Positions 40,682 through 49,640 of a DNA stretch of 54,952 nt are shown here, in pieces. The first letter of the stretch is position 1, and every line of letters starts with the position of its first letter. The notes beneath the pieces are model-generated. The model searched no databases, had not been told where the DNA came from, and was given only the letters and a program-made list of their open reading frames with translations. This DNA comes from an uncultured Anaerostipes sp. (GTDB taxonomy: Bacteria; Bacillota; Clostridia; Lachnospirales; Lachnospiraceae): the NCBI GenBank assembly GCA_900756035.1, contig CAAEIR010000301.1:1-54952 (forward strand), given 5' to 3'. A program made the position numbers and the translations under genes.

Positions 40682-42787
40682 TTATAACCTTGTTCTTCTG
40701 TTTTTTATAATTCTGACACAAAAAATCAGACAAGAACCTGCAGTCAGACAGAACAAAAATATTTTCTGACGTTCCCCCTTCTTTTCTCCGTGAGATGATT
40801 TTGTTCTTCTTAAGATTTCTTTGACCGGACCCGGAACTGCTTTTGTCACAGTAAACTGAATCTTTCTTTTTAAAATATTTCCCGCCCTGTCATATGCTTC
40901 TACATACAATTTATGCAGGCCGGGTTCCAGATTATCTAATACCACCCGGTTATGGAAAATCCTTTCCGATACTCCATCCACTTTCAAAATTTTAATTTGA
41001 TCACTCTGATTATGCAGATATATTTCCAGAGAATCACCGTATTCACAGCTATTGTTCTCATCCAATCCCCGGATCATGACGCCTGGCTTCTTCGTATCAT
41101 AAATCAAGTAAATCTTTTCTGAACTTTTTTGATTGCCTTCCATATCCCGTAACCGCAGCTCTAATTTATAATTTCCGTCTTCTTTAAGCTCTTGTGCCGC
41201 TGTTATACGATCATTCTCCCATACATAATCTGCCTTTTTTCCATTAATAAAAAACCCTTCTACCTGAACCGGTTCCAGACTCTCCACCATAAACGACGGT
41301 TTTAAATTCTTGTGGTTTGTAGGTCTTCCTGCCAGATGATTTTGAAGAAACGCAATCTGAATTCCTTTTTGATTTAAAGTGAAGTTCCAATATTTTTCCT
41401 TTTCATTTCCGGCAAAATCTTTTGCTCGAATTCTTAAAATATAATGTCCGTCTCTTGTAATCTCCTCCGGAATCCATTCTCTTTGGTTCAAATAAATCTG
41501 CGTATTTTCGGAATCCATATGCAGATCTGAAATCTCAATTTTTAGATTAATTGCTTTTTTATAAGATCCCCGATTCCTCACCCCCTTTACATAAATTCGT
41601 GGCTTTATCAAATCAGTTTCAAATAATTTCTCCTTCTCTTCTGTCTGATTTCCGGCAAAATCTTCTGCCCGCACAGTGAGATCATGCATCCTGTTTCCCG
41701 CAAAGTAAATCTCTGTCCAGTAACAGTTTCCCTTTCGCATCCAGTCTTTTATCTGTCTGCCTGTAGTTTCCAGCCGGATTTGTCCTTTTTCTAAATTACT
41801 ATCCCGAATATACACAATGGCCCTTTGCGTTTTTAAAATATTTTTTTCCGGAAATGGTATTTTATACTCTACAGAAATCTTCGGTTTCTGAGTGTCGACA
41901 CCGAAAGAGTAATAAACCTTATTCGAATGATTTCCTGCCTTATCCACACTCCATGCCATAAGTTGATAATTTCCGTCATTTTTTATCTTCGGAACCTGAT
42001 TCTTTCTTGTCCATTGATCCTTAGTTGTCAAATCTGTCAGACGAAAATATGCATCCACTTCCGGTCCCTCTGCATTGTGCAAAAGATCATAAGAAAATTG
42101 CGGAAATTCTCTGTACCAGTTCCCTTTTTTATTAACCTCGCTGCAGCATACCGTTGGCTCTGCCGGAATTGTTGTCCATAACCTGACAGGAATTTTTAAC
42201 AGTGCGCCTTCTCTGCCTGCACAAGAAATCGCACGAATGGATACCATATCATCCATATTCCTCTCTATGGAAAATTCCTTTTTCTTTAACGATCTCCATT
42301 TTCCATCCCCGATTTTATACTCATATTTTTCAATTCCCGAAAGTGCATAGGCTCCATAAACTGATGCGCTCACAAAATTTTTGCTCCATTCCCCCTTTTT
42401 ATAATTTTTCATGCTTACTTTAGGAGTTGTTGGATTCTCTAATTCCACAATGACCGTTTCCTCATATACACATTCTCCTTTATATTCTGCCCGGATTTTA
42501 TACTTTCCTTGTTCTTTCAAATAAATCTGAGCCGTTTCATAATACTGCCATTCACATTCCCGCTGTTTTTGATTTACAAATATTTTTACATCTTCAGGTC
42601 GTATATCTTTGCGCAAACGTATCTCAAAAACCGCGCTCCCCCGAAACATCGGTTTTCTTCCTTCTCCTTCCCATTCAAAACTTATGGGAGACTGCTTTCC
42701 TGAGATCTTTTCTTTTCTCGTATATAAAGATGCAAAAAAAATAATCACAAAGACTGATATAACAGTAACTCCATATTTCCTGTTCAT
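40682..42787 (-). CDS. Membrane-anchored Ig-like repeat protein of the kinase cluster
   Basis: A 701-aa protein with an N-terminal membrane anchor (VTVISVFVIIFFASLY, residues about 7-22), about seven Ig-like beta modules, several ending with an AEDFAGN, AKDFAGN or AYDRAGN motif, and a C-terminal membrane span (IFLFCLTAGSCLIFCVRII) with a basic tail. No LPXTG. The start at 42787 is chosen because GAGGAGG precedes it and it overlaps the kinase stop by ATGA. It is probably the outer partner or target of the kinase-phosphatase pair. Its function is unknown. Confidence 0.75.
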   Translation of the reverse strand: MNRKYGVTVISVFVIIFFASLYTRKEKISGKQSPISFEWEGEGRKPMFRGSAVFEIRLRKDIRPEDVKIFVNQKQRECEWQYYETAQIYLKEQGKYKIRAEYKGECVYEETVIVELENPTTPKVSMKNYKKGEWSKNFVSASVYGAYALSGIEKYEYKIGDGKWRSLKKKEFSIERNMDDMVSIRAISCAGREGALLKIPVRLWTTIPAEPTVCCSEVNKKGNWYREFPQFSYDLLHNAEGPEVDAYFRLTDLTTKDQWTRKNQVPKIKNDGNYQLMAWSVDKAGNHSNKVYYSFGVDTQKPKISVEYKIPFPEKNILKTQRAIVYIRDSNLEKGQIRLETTGRQIKDWMRKGNCYWTEIYFAGNRMHDLTVRAEDFAGNQTEEKEKLFETDLIKPRIYVKGVRNRGSYKKAINLKIEISDLHMDSENTQIYLNQREWIPEEITRDGHYILRIRAKDFAGNEKEKYWNFTLNQKGIQIAFLQNHLAGRPTNHKNLKPSFMVESLEPVQVEGFFINGKKADYVWENDRITAAQELKEDGNYKLELRLRDMEGNQKSSEKIYLIYDTKKPGVMIRGLDENNSCEYGDSLEIYLHNQSDQIKILKVDGVSERIFHNRVVLDNLEPGLHKLYVEAYDRAGNILKRKIQFTVTKAVPGPVKEILRRTKSSHGEKKGERQKIFLFCLTAGSCLIFCVRIIKNRRTRL

Positions 42788-44361
42788 AAACCTAATTTCC
42801 TCCTCAATGTCTCTGCTTGTGTGCCCGTTAAATTTGCTCTTTTCATTCCTTTTTGGTACACATCCTCTGCTTTTTTCCACTGCCGTTTCCTGCACAGATA
42901 GATTCCGTACTCCACATAACACGCCGACACATCCTGGTATTTTCTTAAAAAATCCTCATAATACCTGCTTACTTCCCGCTGTCTCCCCTGAAGATAAGAA
43001 ATTTTTCTCTGATACAAATTCCATGCCTCCCCAGCATCCATAGACTCTCTCAGCGGCCGGCTCGTCTCCTCTAAAAATCTCCTGTCATCTCCCTGTTTTG
43101 CCCGATGTTCCAAAATTGCAAGTTTCTCCTGCTGCCATTTTTTTCTTTGATTTTGATTCTCCTGAAAGCACTCTGTTTTACAAAGAAATTTCCACGCCTT
43201 TTCCCATGCCTTCTCAGCATCCGGCATCTGATCTGCCCATAAAATATATTGTTTCATAAAAAAAAGTGTGGACCATAAAGACTTCGCATCCTCTTCACAA
43301 AGGCAAAGATCTTCCCACATCTGTTTTCCTTCTATCATTTTTTTGTGACGAATTCCTTGAAGAATTCTTAAATATGCAGATACTTTCGCATTTGGATTGT
43401 GAATCCCCGAAAAATACTGATAAGCAAGATCATAATCTGGTTTCATTTCATCACTGCCAAACAGATACTCGGTTCCTATGGTCTGATACATCATATTGCT
43501 GTATTTTCCATCGTTTTGAGTTACCGATTTTTCATAAGTCATATAAACGATTCTATCAGAATACCTTTTGAAATTTTCAAAACCACAGAAAGCTATAAAC
43601 AAGATCCCTGCAATCTTTCCCGCCTTCTCAAGTTCCATCCAGACAATCTGTTTTCTGATTTCATTTTTCAATTCTCTGATCGTTTGATATCTCTCGCTTC
43701 TTTTTTCTCTTGTACACCGTTCTGCAATTTTTCTGACCTTTTTTGAACACTTTTTTTCACCACAGAATTTCATTATCTGCCCGAGACTGTAAATATCCAT
43801 CCGCAGATCTGCCGTCTCCCCTCTCCGCTTTTGCTCGGGAGCAGCATAATTTTTCGTTCCATAGGCTTCTATCTTCTCTCCATCCTGTGCTGATATTCCA
43901 AAATCAATCAGACATATTTCTCCTCCTTTTCTCAGCATGATATTTTCCGGCTTTAAATCCATATGAATCATTCCCTTCACATGGAGCACTTCCACAACCC
44001 GGCAGATCTTAAACATCCATAAAAACAGCTGTTTTTCTTTTAGAAAACCTCCGCGGGCTATCCGATGTTTCAGAGAATCTCCCTGTATATATTCCATCAC
44101 AAGAATCCAGTGTCCTTTTTCTCTCCCGCTGTCAAACAACTCCGGAATTCCCCTGCACCCTTTAAGATTTTCCAAAATATCTTTTTCCCGTCTCCAGTTT
44201 GTTTTCTCCCTTACTATTTTTATAACCACTTTTTTTCCTGTAAAACGTTCCGCTCCCAGACAGATGATTCCCATCCCTCCCTGTTCCAGCTTTTTCAAAA
44301 CATAAAATTTTCCAAGCCACAAGGTTCCTACGATTTTTCCGGAATCTTTACCATAATACAT
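42784..44361 (-). CDS. Transmembrane Ser/Thr protein kinase without PASTA domains
   Basis: A 525-aa Hanks-type kinase. Glycine loop GGMG near 28-31, Lys48 in VVIKI, catalytic HMDLKPEN (133-140, with Met where most kinases have Arg), DFG at 153-155 and APEQ at 174-177. A membrane span lies near 248-262, followed by about 260 helical residues outside the membrane that look TPR-like, not the PASTA repeats of PrkC. The start at 44361 is chosen since the upstream frame only shadows the phosphatase gene; it overlaps the PP2C end by 34 bases. HMD in place of HRD suggests it does not need activation-loop phosphorylation. Confidence 0.88.
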   Translation of the reverse strand: MYYGKDSGKIVGTLWLGKFYVLKKLEQGGMGIICLGAERFTGKKVVIKIVREKTNWRREKDILENLKGCRGIPELFDSGREKGHWILVMEYIQGDSLKHRIARGGFLKEKQLFLWMFKICRVVEVLHVKGMIHMDLKPENIMLRKGGEICLIDFGISAQDGEKIEAYGTKNYAAPEQKRRGETADLRMDIYSLGQIMKFCGEKKCSKKVRKIAERCTREKRSERYQTIRELKNEIRKQIVWMELEKAGKIAGILFIAFCGFENFKRYSDRIVYMTYEKSVTQNDGKYSNMMYQTIGTEYLFGSDEMKPDYDLAYQYFSGIHNPNAKVSAYLRILQGIRHKKMIEGKQMWEDLCLCEEDAKSLWSTLFFMKQYILWADQMPDAEKAWEKAWKFLCKTECFQENQNQRKKWQQEKLAILEHRAKQGDDRRFLEETSRPLRESMDAGEAWNLYQRKISYLQGRQREVSRYYEDFLRKYQDVSACYVEYGIYLCRKRQWKKAEDVYQKGMKRANLTGTQAETLRRKLGL

Positions 44362-45083
44362 GACAGATTGTCCAATTCGCCTCTCTCCTTTACTTTTTGA
44401 AAGCAATTCTGCACCCACACTTTCATCTGTTCTTTTGATGTCTCTACCTGATAAATTTCTTCCTCTTCCAATAATCCGTAAAATCCATCTGTACACAGTA
44501 AAAATTCCATCCCCGGTTTTAGCCTTCCCTGATAGCAGTCTACTCTGACATCTTTTGTAACCCCGACACATTGAACCAGAATATGCCTTCTTGGATCACA
44601 CTTTGCCTGCTCTTTTGTTAAATGACCTGCTTTTACTTCAAGCTGAACCAGCGTATGATCTGTTGTCACAAATTTTCTCTGATGATCAAACCAGTACGTT
44701 CTGGAATCCCCTACATTTAACACAAAAAATTTTTCTCCCAACACGAAAAGTAACGCAAGTGTACTTCCCATAGATTCCTCCGTTCCCTGACTCATTAGCA
44801 GGAGATTGTCATTCATTTTCTGTATCAGCTGTATCAGATTTTTCTGGATCTCATGGATCTTTTTTTCTTTTAAAACACCACAAATCATATTATCAAACCA
44901 CTGTTTCAGCACTTCAATAATATAGTGACTTGCAATTTCACCTCTGCGCAGTCCTCCCATTCCATCACAAACCGCAGCCATCAAATATAATTTTCCATCT
45001 TCCTCCTTCTGCCGCATAATATATGCATCCTGATTTGATGAACGTCCATTCCCAGTGTCCGTCATTCCAACTACATGTATCAT
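44328..45083 (-). CDS. PP2C-family Ser/Thr protein phosphatase
   Basis: A 251-aa PPM phosphatase, likely opposing the kinase that follows. Metal-binding motifs: NQDA (Asp19), CDGMGG (39-44), GDSRTYWF near 125, LLCTDGFYG near 195 and DNLSC at the C-terminus. It has no membrane span and should be cytoplasmic. It overlaps the kinase gene by 34 bases and is preceded by a hairpin terminator, so it may rely on read-through or on a weak promoter not recognised here. Confidence 0.93.
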   Translation of the reverse strand: MIHVVGMTDTGNGRSSNQDAYIMRQKEEDGKLYLMAAVCDGMGGLRRGEIASHYIIEVLKQWFDNMICGVLKEKKIHEIQKNLIQLIQKMNDNLLLMSQGTEESMGSTLALLFVLGEKFFVLNVGDSRTYWFDHQRKFVTTDHTLVQLEVKAGHLTKEQAKCDPRRHILVQCVGVTKDVRVDCYQGRLKPGMEFLLCTDGFYGLLEEEEIYQVETSKEQMKVWVQNCFQKVKERGELDNLSCIMVKIPEKS

Positions 45084-45127
45084 AATCTTCCTCCTGATTT
45101 ATTTTTTCTGCACTCATCGCTATGACG

Positions 45128-45166
45128 CAAAAAGATCCTGCACAAAAATCTCTGTGCAGGACCTTT
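45128..45166. terminator. Hairpin terminator after the coiled-coil gene
   Basis: TCCTGCAC (45136-45143) and GTGCAGGA (45154-45161) form an 8-bp stem flanked by A and T runs. On the minus strand it ends in five T, right after the stop of the coiled-coil gene. Confidence 0.75.
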
Positions 45167-45169
45167 TAC

Positions 45170-45478
45170 CTATTCTTCTATATCGTCCATATCATCAAAG
45201 GGCTCTTCTCCATCAATCTCTTTCTGAAGAACTTCAATATCTCCCCGAAGTTTTTCAATTAGATTAAATAAGTCAATGTAATCCGACTGTGGATAATCCA
45301 TATGATCTTCAAAATACTTCTCTCCTACCTGGCGATACAGGTCGTTTAGCTGTTTTTTTGCTATTCGAATATCATTATGTCTCTTTGCAGAATCCGCAAC
45401 TTCTTTTGCTTTCTGCGCCGCAGCCTTACCCGTGGTAGAAATTGTTTCTTCGAGTCTTCCAAAAAAATCTTTTGACAT
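45170..45478 (-). CDS. Small coiled-coil protein, unknown function
   Basis: A 102-aa soluble protein. The N-terminus FFGRLEETISTTGKAAAQ resembles the start of a family of Firmicute proteins that often end in a zinc ribbon; here the C-terminus is instead acidic (EEPFDDMDDIEE) with no cysteines. The middle is helical with heptad-like spacing. It has a good promoter of its own and a terminator after it, and lies between the SPKTG protein and the PP2C gene. Confidence 0.7.
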   Translation of the reverse strand: MSKDFFGRLEETISTTGKAAAQKAKEVADSAKRHNDIRIAKKQLNDLYRQVGEKYFEDHMDYPQSDYIDLFNLIEKLRGDIEVLQKEIDGEEPFDDMDDIEE

Positions 45479-45506
45479 ATTCGCTCACTTCCAATCCTTT
45501 TTTTTT

Positions 45507-45535
45507 AGTATAACCCACCTTACCAAGCAAGTCCA
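45507..45535 (-). promoter_or_regulatory. Promoter of the coiled-coil gene
   Basis: On the minus strand TGGACT (45530-45535), 17-base spacer, TATACT (45507-45512), about 28 bases before the ATG. Confidence 0.6.
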
Positions 45536-45571
45536 GATCATTTTTGAAACACTTTCTAACCAACATCATGA

Positions 45572-48500
45572 TCAACTCTTCCGATATTTTTTATAGATCA
45601 AAAATCCTATTCCGACTCCTGATAAAAGACACATAACGATCCATTTTTTCGAAGTCTCATCTCCTGTTTTGGGTGAATTTCCATCCTTGAAATTGCTTAA
45701 ATTCTTGTTCTTCACTTCTCCTTTTTTCTCAATTCGTATTTCCTGCACCGCTGATGCCGGATCTGCATTATCTGCACTGATTTCTGCACTGTTTTTAAGC
45801 TTTTCTCCTGCAAGTTTTCCGGATTTTAATTTTACCTGATATCGAATCGTAATTTCCTCATCATACGAAAGGTTCTTCTTTGTCGCAATACGATATCCTG
45901 TATCCGTCACATCTATGACGCACTCTTTTGTGATATCTTCTCCGTCAGGGTCTGTGACTTCAATGGTGTTCTCTATAATCTGTACTCCCTCCTTTGAAAG
46001 TTTATCCTCAATTACAACGTTTTTTGCAATAGCGTCTTTAACAGTCTGAGATGCCCTGATCTCGTACCGGCACAGATCTCCAACTCCATAAACTGTTCGA
46101 TTTGTTTTCTTTACGATAGATAATTCAGGCACTGTCTTTTCCATAACAACTGCATAATCATCTCTGCACCGGGCAGCATCCTTGCTGTAGGAAATTGCCG
46201 TATTTTTAATCTCACCGGAAATCATTGTTTCAAACCGTACTTGATAAATAACTGTAATATTGTCTTGATCTCCCAGATCTTTTCCGGTTAAAATTCTGAA
46301 TTGATGACTACTTTCCTCCATTATAATTTCACATTGACTGGTAATGTCTTCACCGTTATATTTTACGCGAACCCCGAAAATTTTCATTTCTTCATTCTCA
46401 AATTGATCCTCGATTACAATCTGATGAGCGGTCATTCCTGGATTTTTTTCTGTTATACGAAGCTCATACGTCCCGATTTGACCTTCTTTATATACTTTAT
46501 GATCCGATGTCTTTTCGATTTTTAAAACCGGCGGCTTTAAAACAACTATATTCTCATCTTGATCTTCGGGTGTGTTTTCGCTTTGTACCACTGCTACATT
46601 CTTCACCGCCCCTTCGATCTTTTTCTCAAATAATACCTGATACGATATTTCCAAAATGTCATTTTCTCCAAGATCTTTTCCGGTTTCAACTACAAAATGC
46701 TGATCTTTTACATCAATCGTACATTCTTCTGTAATATCTTTTTCATTCATGGAAACCTTAAGATTCAGGATTTTCATGCCGTCTTTCTCGAAGGCATCGG
46801 ATACTACTACTTTTTTTGCCGTAAGCCCTTCTTTTTTCTGAGTAACCACAAGCTTATAATTACCGGTCTCTCCGACACTGTAAATTTCTTTATCCGAATG
46901 TTTTACGATTTGAAGCTGTGGCGCTTTGACTTTTACTGTCTCTATAGCTTCACCTCCTCCGGACGGAATATCCGGATCATCTCGAATTACATCACCGTTT
47001 GTGTTCTTAGTTGCCGGAGCCTTTACAATATTTTCGATCACTTTTCCTTCTAATCCGTCACCCTCAACGACCGCCTGATAACTGATCTCAATTTTGTCGG
47101 TCAGCAAAAGCTTCTCATAGTCGCCTGTTTTCTTTCCCCAGGACGACTCCATCGCAGGAATACTCTCATTTTTCAATTCTAAAGGAGTCTTAACTTCATA
47201 ACTTCTTCCGTCCTTTCCAAAGGTAATGCTGCAACTTCCGGTTACATCTTCTCCGTCCGAAAGTACACAAAGTGTTCCCGGAACGATTCGCACCCCTTCT
47301 GCTTTTACTTCATCTTTAATTACAAGATCTCTCATAAAAGTTCCCGGGTTCTGATTTGTAAATGTCGCTTGGTAAGAGATAAGATCCCCCTTTTTATACA
47401 TCTTCTGCGGAGCATCTTTCACGACATCTGTTTTCGGAGAATTAACATAGATCTGCCTCTGATCTTTTGTCTCCATAACTCCTGCCGCCCAGGCAGATGC
47501 CTCATTATCAATCAGTGTTCCATTCGCTAAACTGCTTCCCTTTACCGTATACGTAATAACAATTTCATTTTCCACCGGCAGCGCATAATCTCCCTTTGAC
47601 TTTAGAATCCATCCTTGCTTTTCTTTCTGAATGGTATAATTTTCTTCATTAATCCCTGTCACCTTAACAGAATTCTGATCAAGTTTTACCGTTCCCGGTA
47701 TTGAGAGATCCTGAATTGTAAAATATGACGTCTTCGCCTTATCATTTTTATTTTTTACGGTAACTTTGTAAGTAATATTATCTTTTGCCTGATATTCATA
47801 TTGCTGCGTTTCTTTTTTGATAAACAATCCGGGATCGTTTTCATTCTGTTTTGGAAGTTCAATTTCACAAATTGCTTCGTTTGTTGGCATATTTTTCCCA
47901 TCAATGATGGTTTCAGCACGATTTTTTTCCAAAATAACGGTTTTTGATTCATTATAATGTCCGTGTTCCTGCCATTTTTTCCGTAATTCATCCAACTGCT
48001 CTTTTGTTGCATTTTCCGGTATGTTCATACAAACTTTGATATTCAGAACATACTCTCCTCTTTTATAAAATTCTGAATCCGCAGGATTTTTAAGAATTGC
48101 TTTTACCTGATTTCCTGTTGTTGAAATATCAAATTCGGTGCTGACATCACTTCCATCCCCATACACTTTCACGTCCAGAATTTTCATACAGGACTCGATC
48201 TGATCCCTAAACATAAAATTTTCATAATAATGAGCCTGTGGAATTCCATCTGCAATAGTCTGCCGTACCTCATAGTTCCATTGCTCTGCCAGATGCTCTG
48301 CTTTGTAATGCTCTGTTTGTGTTCCATCCGAAGCCACAATCATTTTTTCCGGTGCCGGAGTATCAAACCGCACCATATTCTGTCCCGATCCTATATACTG
48401 CTCCTGTCCTGTGGGTGCCTCATTAAGCCGTCTCCCAAAAGTATATTCAAAAGAATCTGATACAAAAGTAAATCCGACACTCGTGAAATCTTCACTGGAA

Positions 48501-49237
48501 TAGTTTTCATCAAAATCCGCATAATAAATACTTGAGGATCCTGACTTTCCGTAACTTAGCTTTGTATTTTTTGAAACGTATTCACCGTGAATGGTATCTG
48601 CCTTCATGCCAATGTATTGTCTTGTATCAAGATCCTTTAACGTTATATTACTCTGAATTGTCACCGGAGTATTCGTTCCCGCCTTATAAAAACGGCTCTG
48701 CATGGTCATCTCTTCAATTCCCACATAAGCGCATCCGCAAACTCCGGTTCCGATCGCAACATATCCGTCTCTTTGCTGGTATTTTTCAAGGTTTGTCACC
48801 GTCATAACCATATCAATCTTTTCCCATCGTCCCTCTTTCCCATCGGACTTGCATTGATAGATCAGAAGATTCGTTTTTCGAATCCGGATTTTTCCTGCTG
48901 TATTTTCATCCGTTCGAAACCATGTATACTTTTTCAAAAACTGCGGCATACTGATCTGCGGAGGTTCCTTTGCCTCTGTCCCCTTTTCGATTACTGTCTT
49001 CGTCTGTTCTGTAGCCTGAATCTTAAATCCATAAGCAGCATCGACTTTCAGGGCTTTCTTATCATCAAATGATGAAAACTTATGTCTGTCATCGGCCCAA
49101 CCGCTTCCAATCGGTACTGTATTCTGAATACTCAGCTGTGCAGATGCATTTCTCTGACTTAACAGAGAAAACAACATGGAAAACAGCACAGAAACGGCCA
49201 TCCAAAACAGTAAAGACCATCTTTTTACTCTCTTCAT
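45572..49237 (-). CDS. SPKTG-anchored surface protein with DUF11-like repeats
   Basis: A 1221-aa wall protein. Signal peptide 1-33; a unique N-terminal region (about 34-470) with a cysteine cluster VCGCAYVG near residue 170; then about five DUF11/isopeptide-type repeats. Three of these repeats, near 780-1130, are close copies (LQIVKHSDKEIYSVG, LKIEKTSDHKVYKEG, LSIVKKTNRTVYGVG). The end is SPKTG at 1188, a membrane span and KKYRKS. AAGGAGAATGAACT precedes the ATG. No sortase is nearby, so it may depend on the housekeeping sortase or those of the pilus operon. It may form a thick fibrous stalk, and the downstream kinase cluster suggests linked regulation. Confidence 0.85.
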   Translation of the reverse strand: MKRVKRWSLLFWMAVSVLFSMLFSLLSQRNASAQLSIQNTVPIGSGWADDRHKFSSFDDKKALKVDAAYGFKIQATEQTKTVIEKGTEAKEPPQISMPQFLKKYTWFRTDENTAGKIRIRKTNLLIYQCKSDGKEGRWEKIDMVMTVTNLEKYQQRDGYVAIGTGVCGCAYVGIEEMTMQSRFYKAGTNTPVTIQSNITLKDLDTRQYIGMKADTIHGEYVSKNTKLSYGKSGSSSIYYADFDENYSSEDFTSVGFTFVSDSFEYTFGRRLNEAPTGQEQYIGSGQNMVRFDTPAPEKMIVASDGTQTEHYKAEHLAEQWNYEVRQTIADGIPQAHYYENFMFRDQIESCMKILDVKVYGDGSDVSTEFDISTTGNQVKAILKNPADSEFYKRGEYVLNIKVCMNIPENATKEQLDELRKKWQEHGHYNESKTVILEKNRAETIIDGKNMPTNEAICEIELPKQNENDPGLFIKKETQQYEYQAKDNITYKVTVKNKNDKAKTSYFTIQDLSIPGTVKLDQNSVKVTGINEENYTIQKEKQGWILKSKGDYALPVENEIVITYTVKGSSLANGTLIDNEASAWAAGVMETKDQRQIYVNSPKTDVVKDAPQKMYKKGDLISYQATFTNQNPGTFMRDLVIKDEVKAEGVRIVPGTLCVLSDGEDVTGSCSITFGKDGRSYEVKTPLELKNESIPAMESSWGKKTGDYEKLLLTDKIEISYQAVVEGDGLEGKVIENIVKAPATKNTNGDVIRDDPDIPSGGGEAIETVKVKAPQLQIVKHSDKEIYSVGETGNYKLVVTQKKEGLTAKKVVVSDAFEKDGMKILNLKVSMNEKDITEECTIDVKDQHFVVETGKDLGENDILEISYQVLFEKKIEGAVKNVAVVQSENTPEDQDENIVVLKPPVLKIEKTSDHKVYKEGQIGTYELRITEKNPGMTAHQIVIEDQFENEEMKIFGVRVKYNGEDITSQCEIIMEESSHQFRILTGKDLGDQDNITVIYQVRFETMISGEIKNTAISYSKDAARCRDDYAVVMEKTVPELSIVKKTNRTVYGVGDLCRYEIRASQTVKDAIAKNVVIEDKLSKEGVQIIENTIEVTDPDGEDITKECVIDVTDTGYRIATKKNLSYDEEITIRYQVKLKSGKLAGEKLKNSAEISADNADPASAVQEIRIEKKGEVKNKNLSNFKDGNSPKTGDETSKKWIVMCLLSGVGIGFLIYKKYRKS

Positions 49238-49593
49238 AGTTCATTCTCCTTGTCCTTTGGCATATGTCTGTCTTTCCTCATTCTCCAACAGACAAATGTC
49301 TCATAGCCTCCCGGCTCCCCTCATTCTTATGACAGGCTGCACTCACCTCCATGACCATGCAGAAGTCTCATTATCATATCCTTCTTCGCTCCCTGTTAAA
49401 AAAACAGCTCATGGCGGGATATGTCCCCTCGGAATGTGCTGGAAAATGGTCTTATTCAGTTGTCATATTCCCTGGATCATCAATCGAATCGTTAGAATTG
49501 GCATAAGAACTTCTTATATGATTTGCATGTAGTCTTAAAATGTATTAATTTCCAATTTTTTCCTATCTTGGTTCTAATATATCACGGAGAAAT
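49238..49593 (-). other. 356-base leader with hairpins, no recognised gene
   Basis: Upstream of the SPKTG gene. Seen here: a hairpin pairing ACATTTGTCTGT with ACAGACATATG (about 49262-49300); AGCC-GGG-AGGCT (about 49306-49318); GGGGACATATCCC (about 49417-49430); and a possible 16-codon leader frame MIMRLLHGHGGECSLS near 49325-49375. It does not match c-di-GMP, T-box or other riboswitch cores that could be checked by eye. No clear promoter was assigned. Confidence 0.35.
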
Positions 49594-49626
49594 AAAAAAA
49601 GCAACCCATTTTCATGAATTGCTTTT
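49594..49626 (-). terminator. Terminator of thrC
   Basis: AAAAGCAA (49597-49604) pairs with TTGCTTTT (49619-49626); on the minus strand seven T follow. It lies 15 bases after the thrC stop. Confidence 0.85.
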
Positions 49627-49640
49627 TCTGATCTTAAATT

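Noticed and set aside
42609..43043. 144-codon plus-strand frame
   Set aside because: Antisense shadow of the kinase and Ig-like genes.
49176..49532. 118-codon plus-strand frame in the leader of the SPKTG gene
   Set aside because: It overlaps the start of the SPKTG gene, has no ribosome site and covers hairpin sequence.
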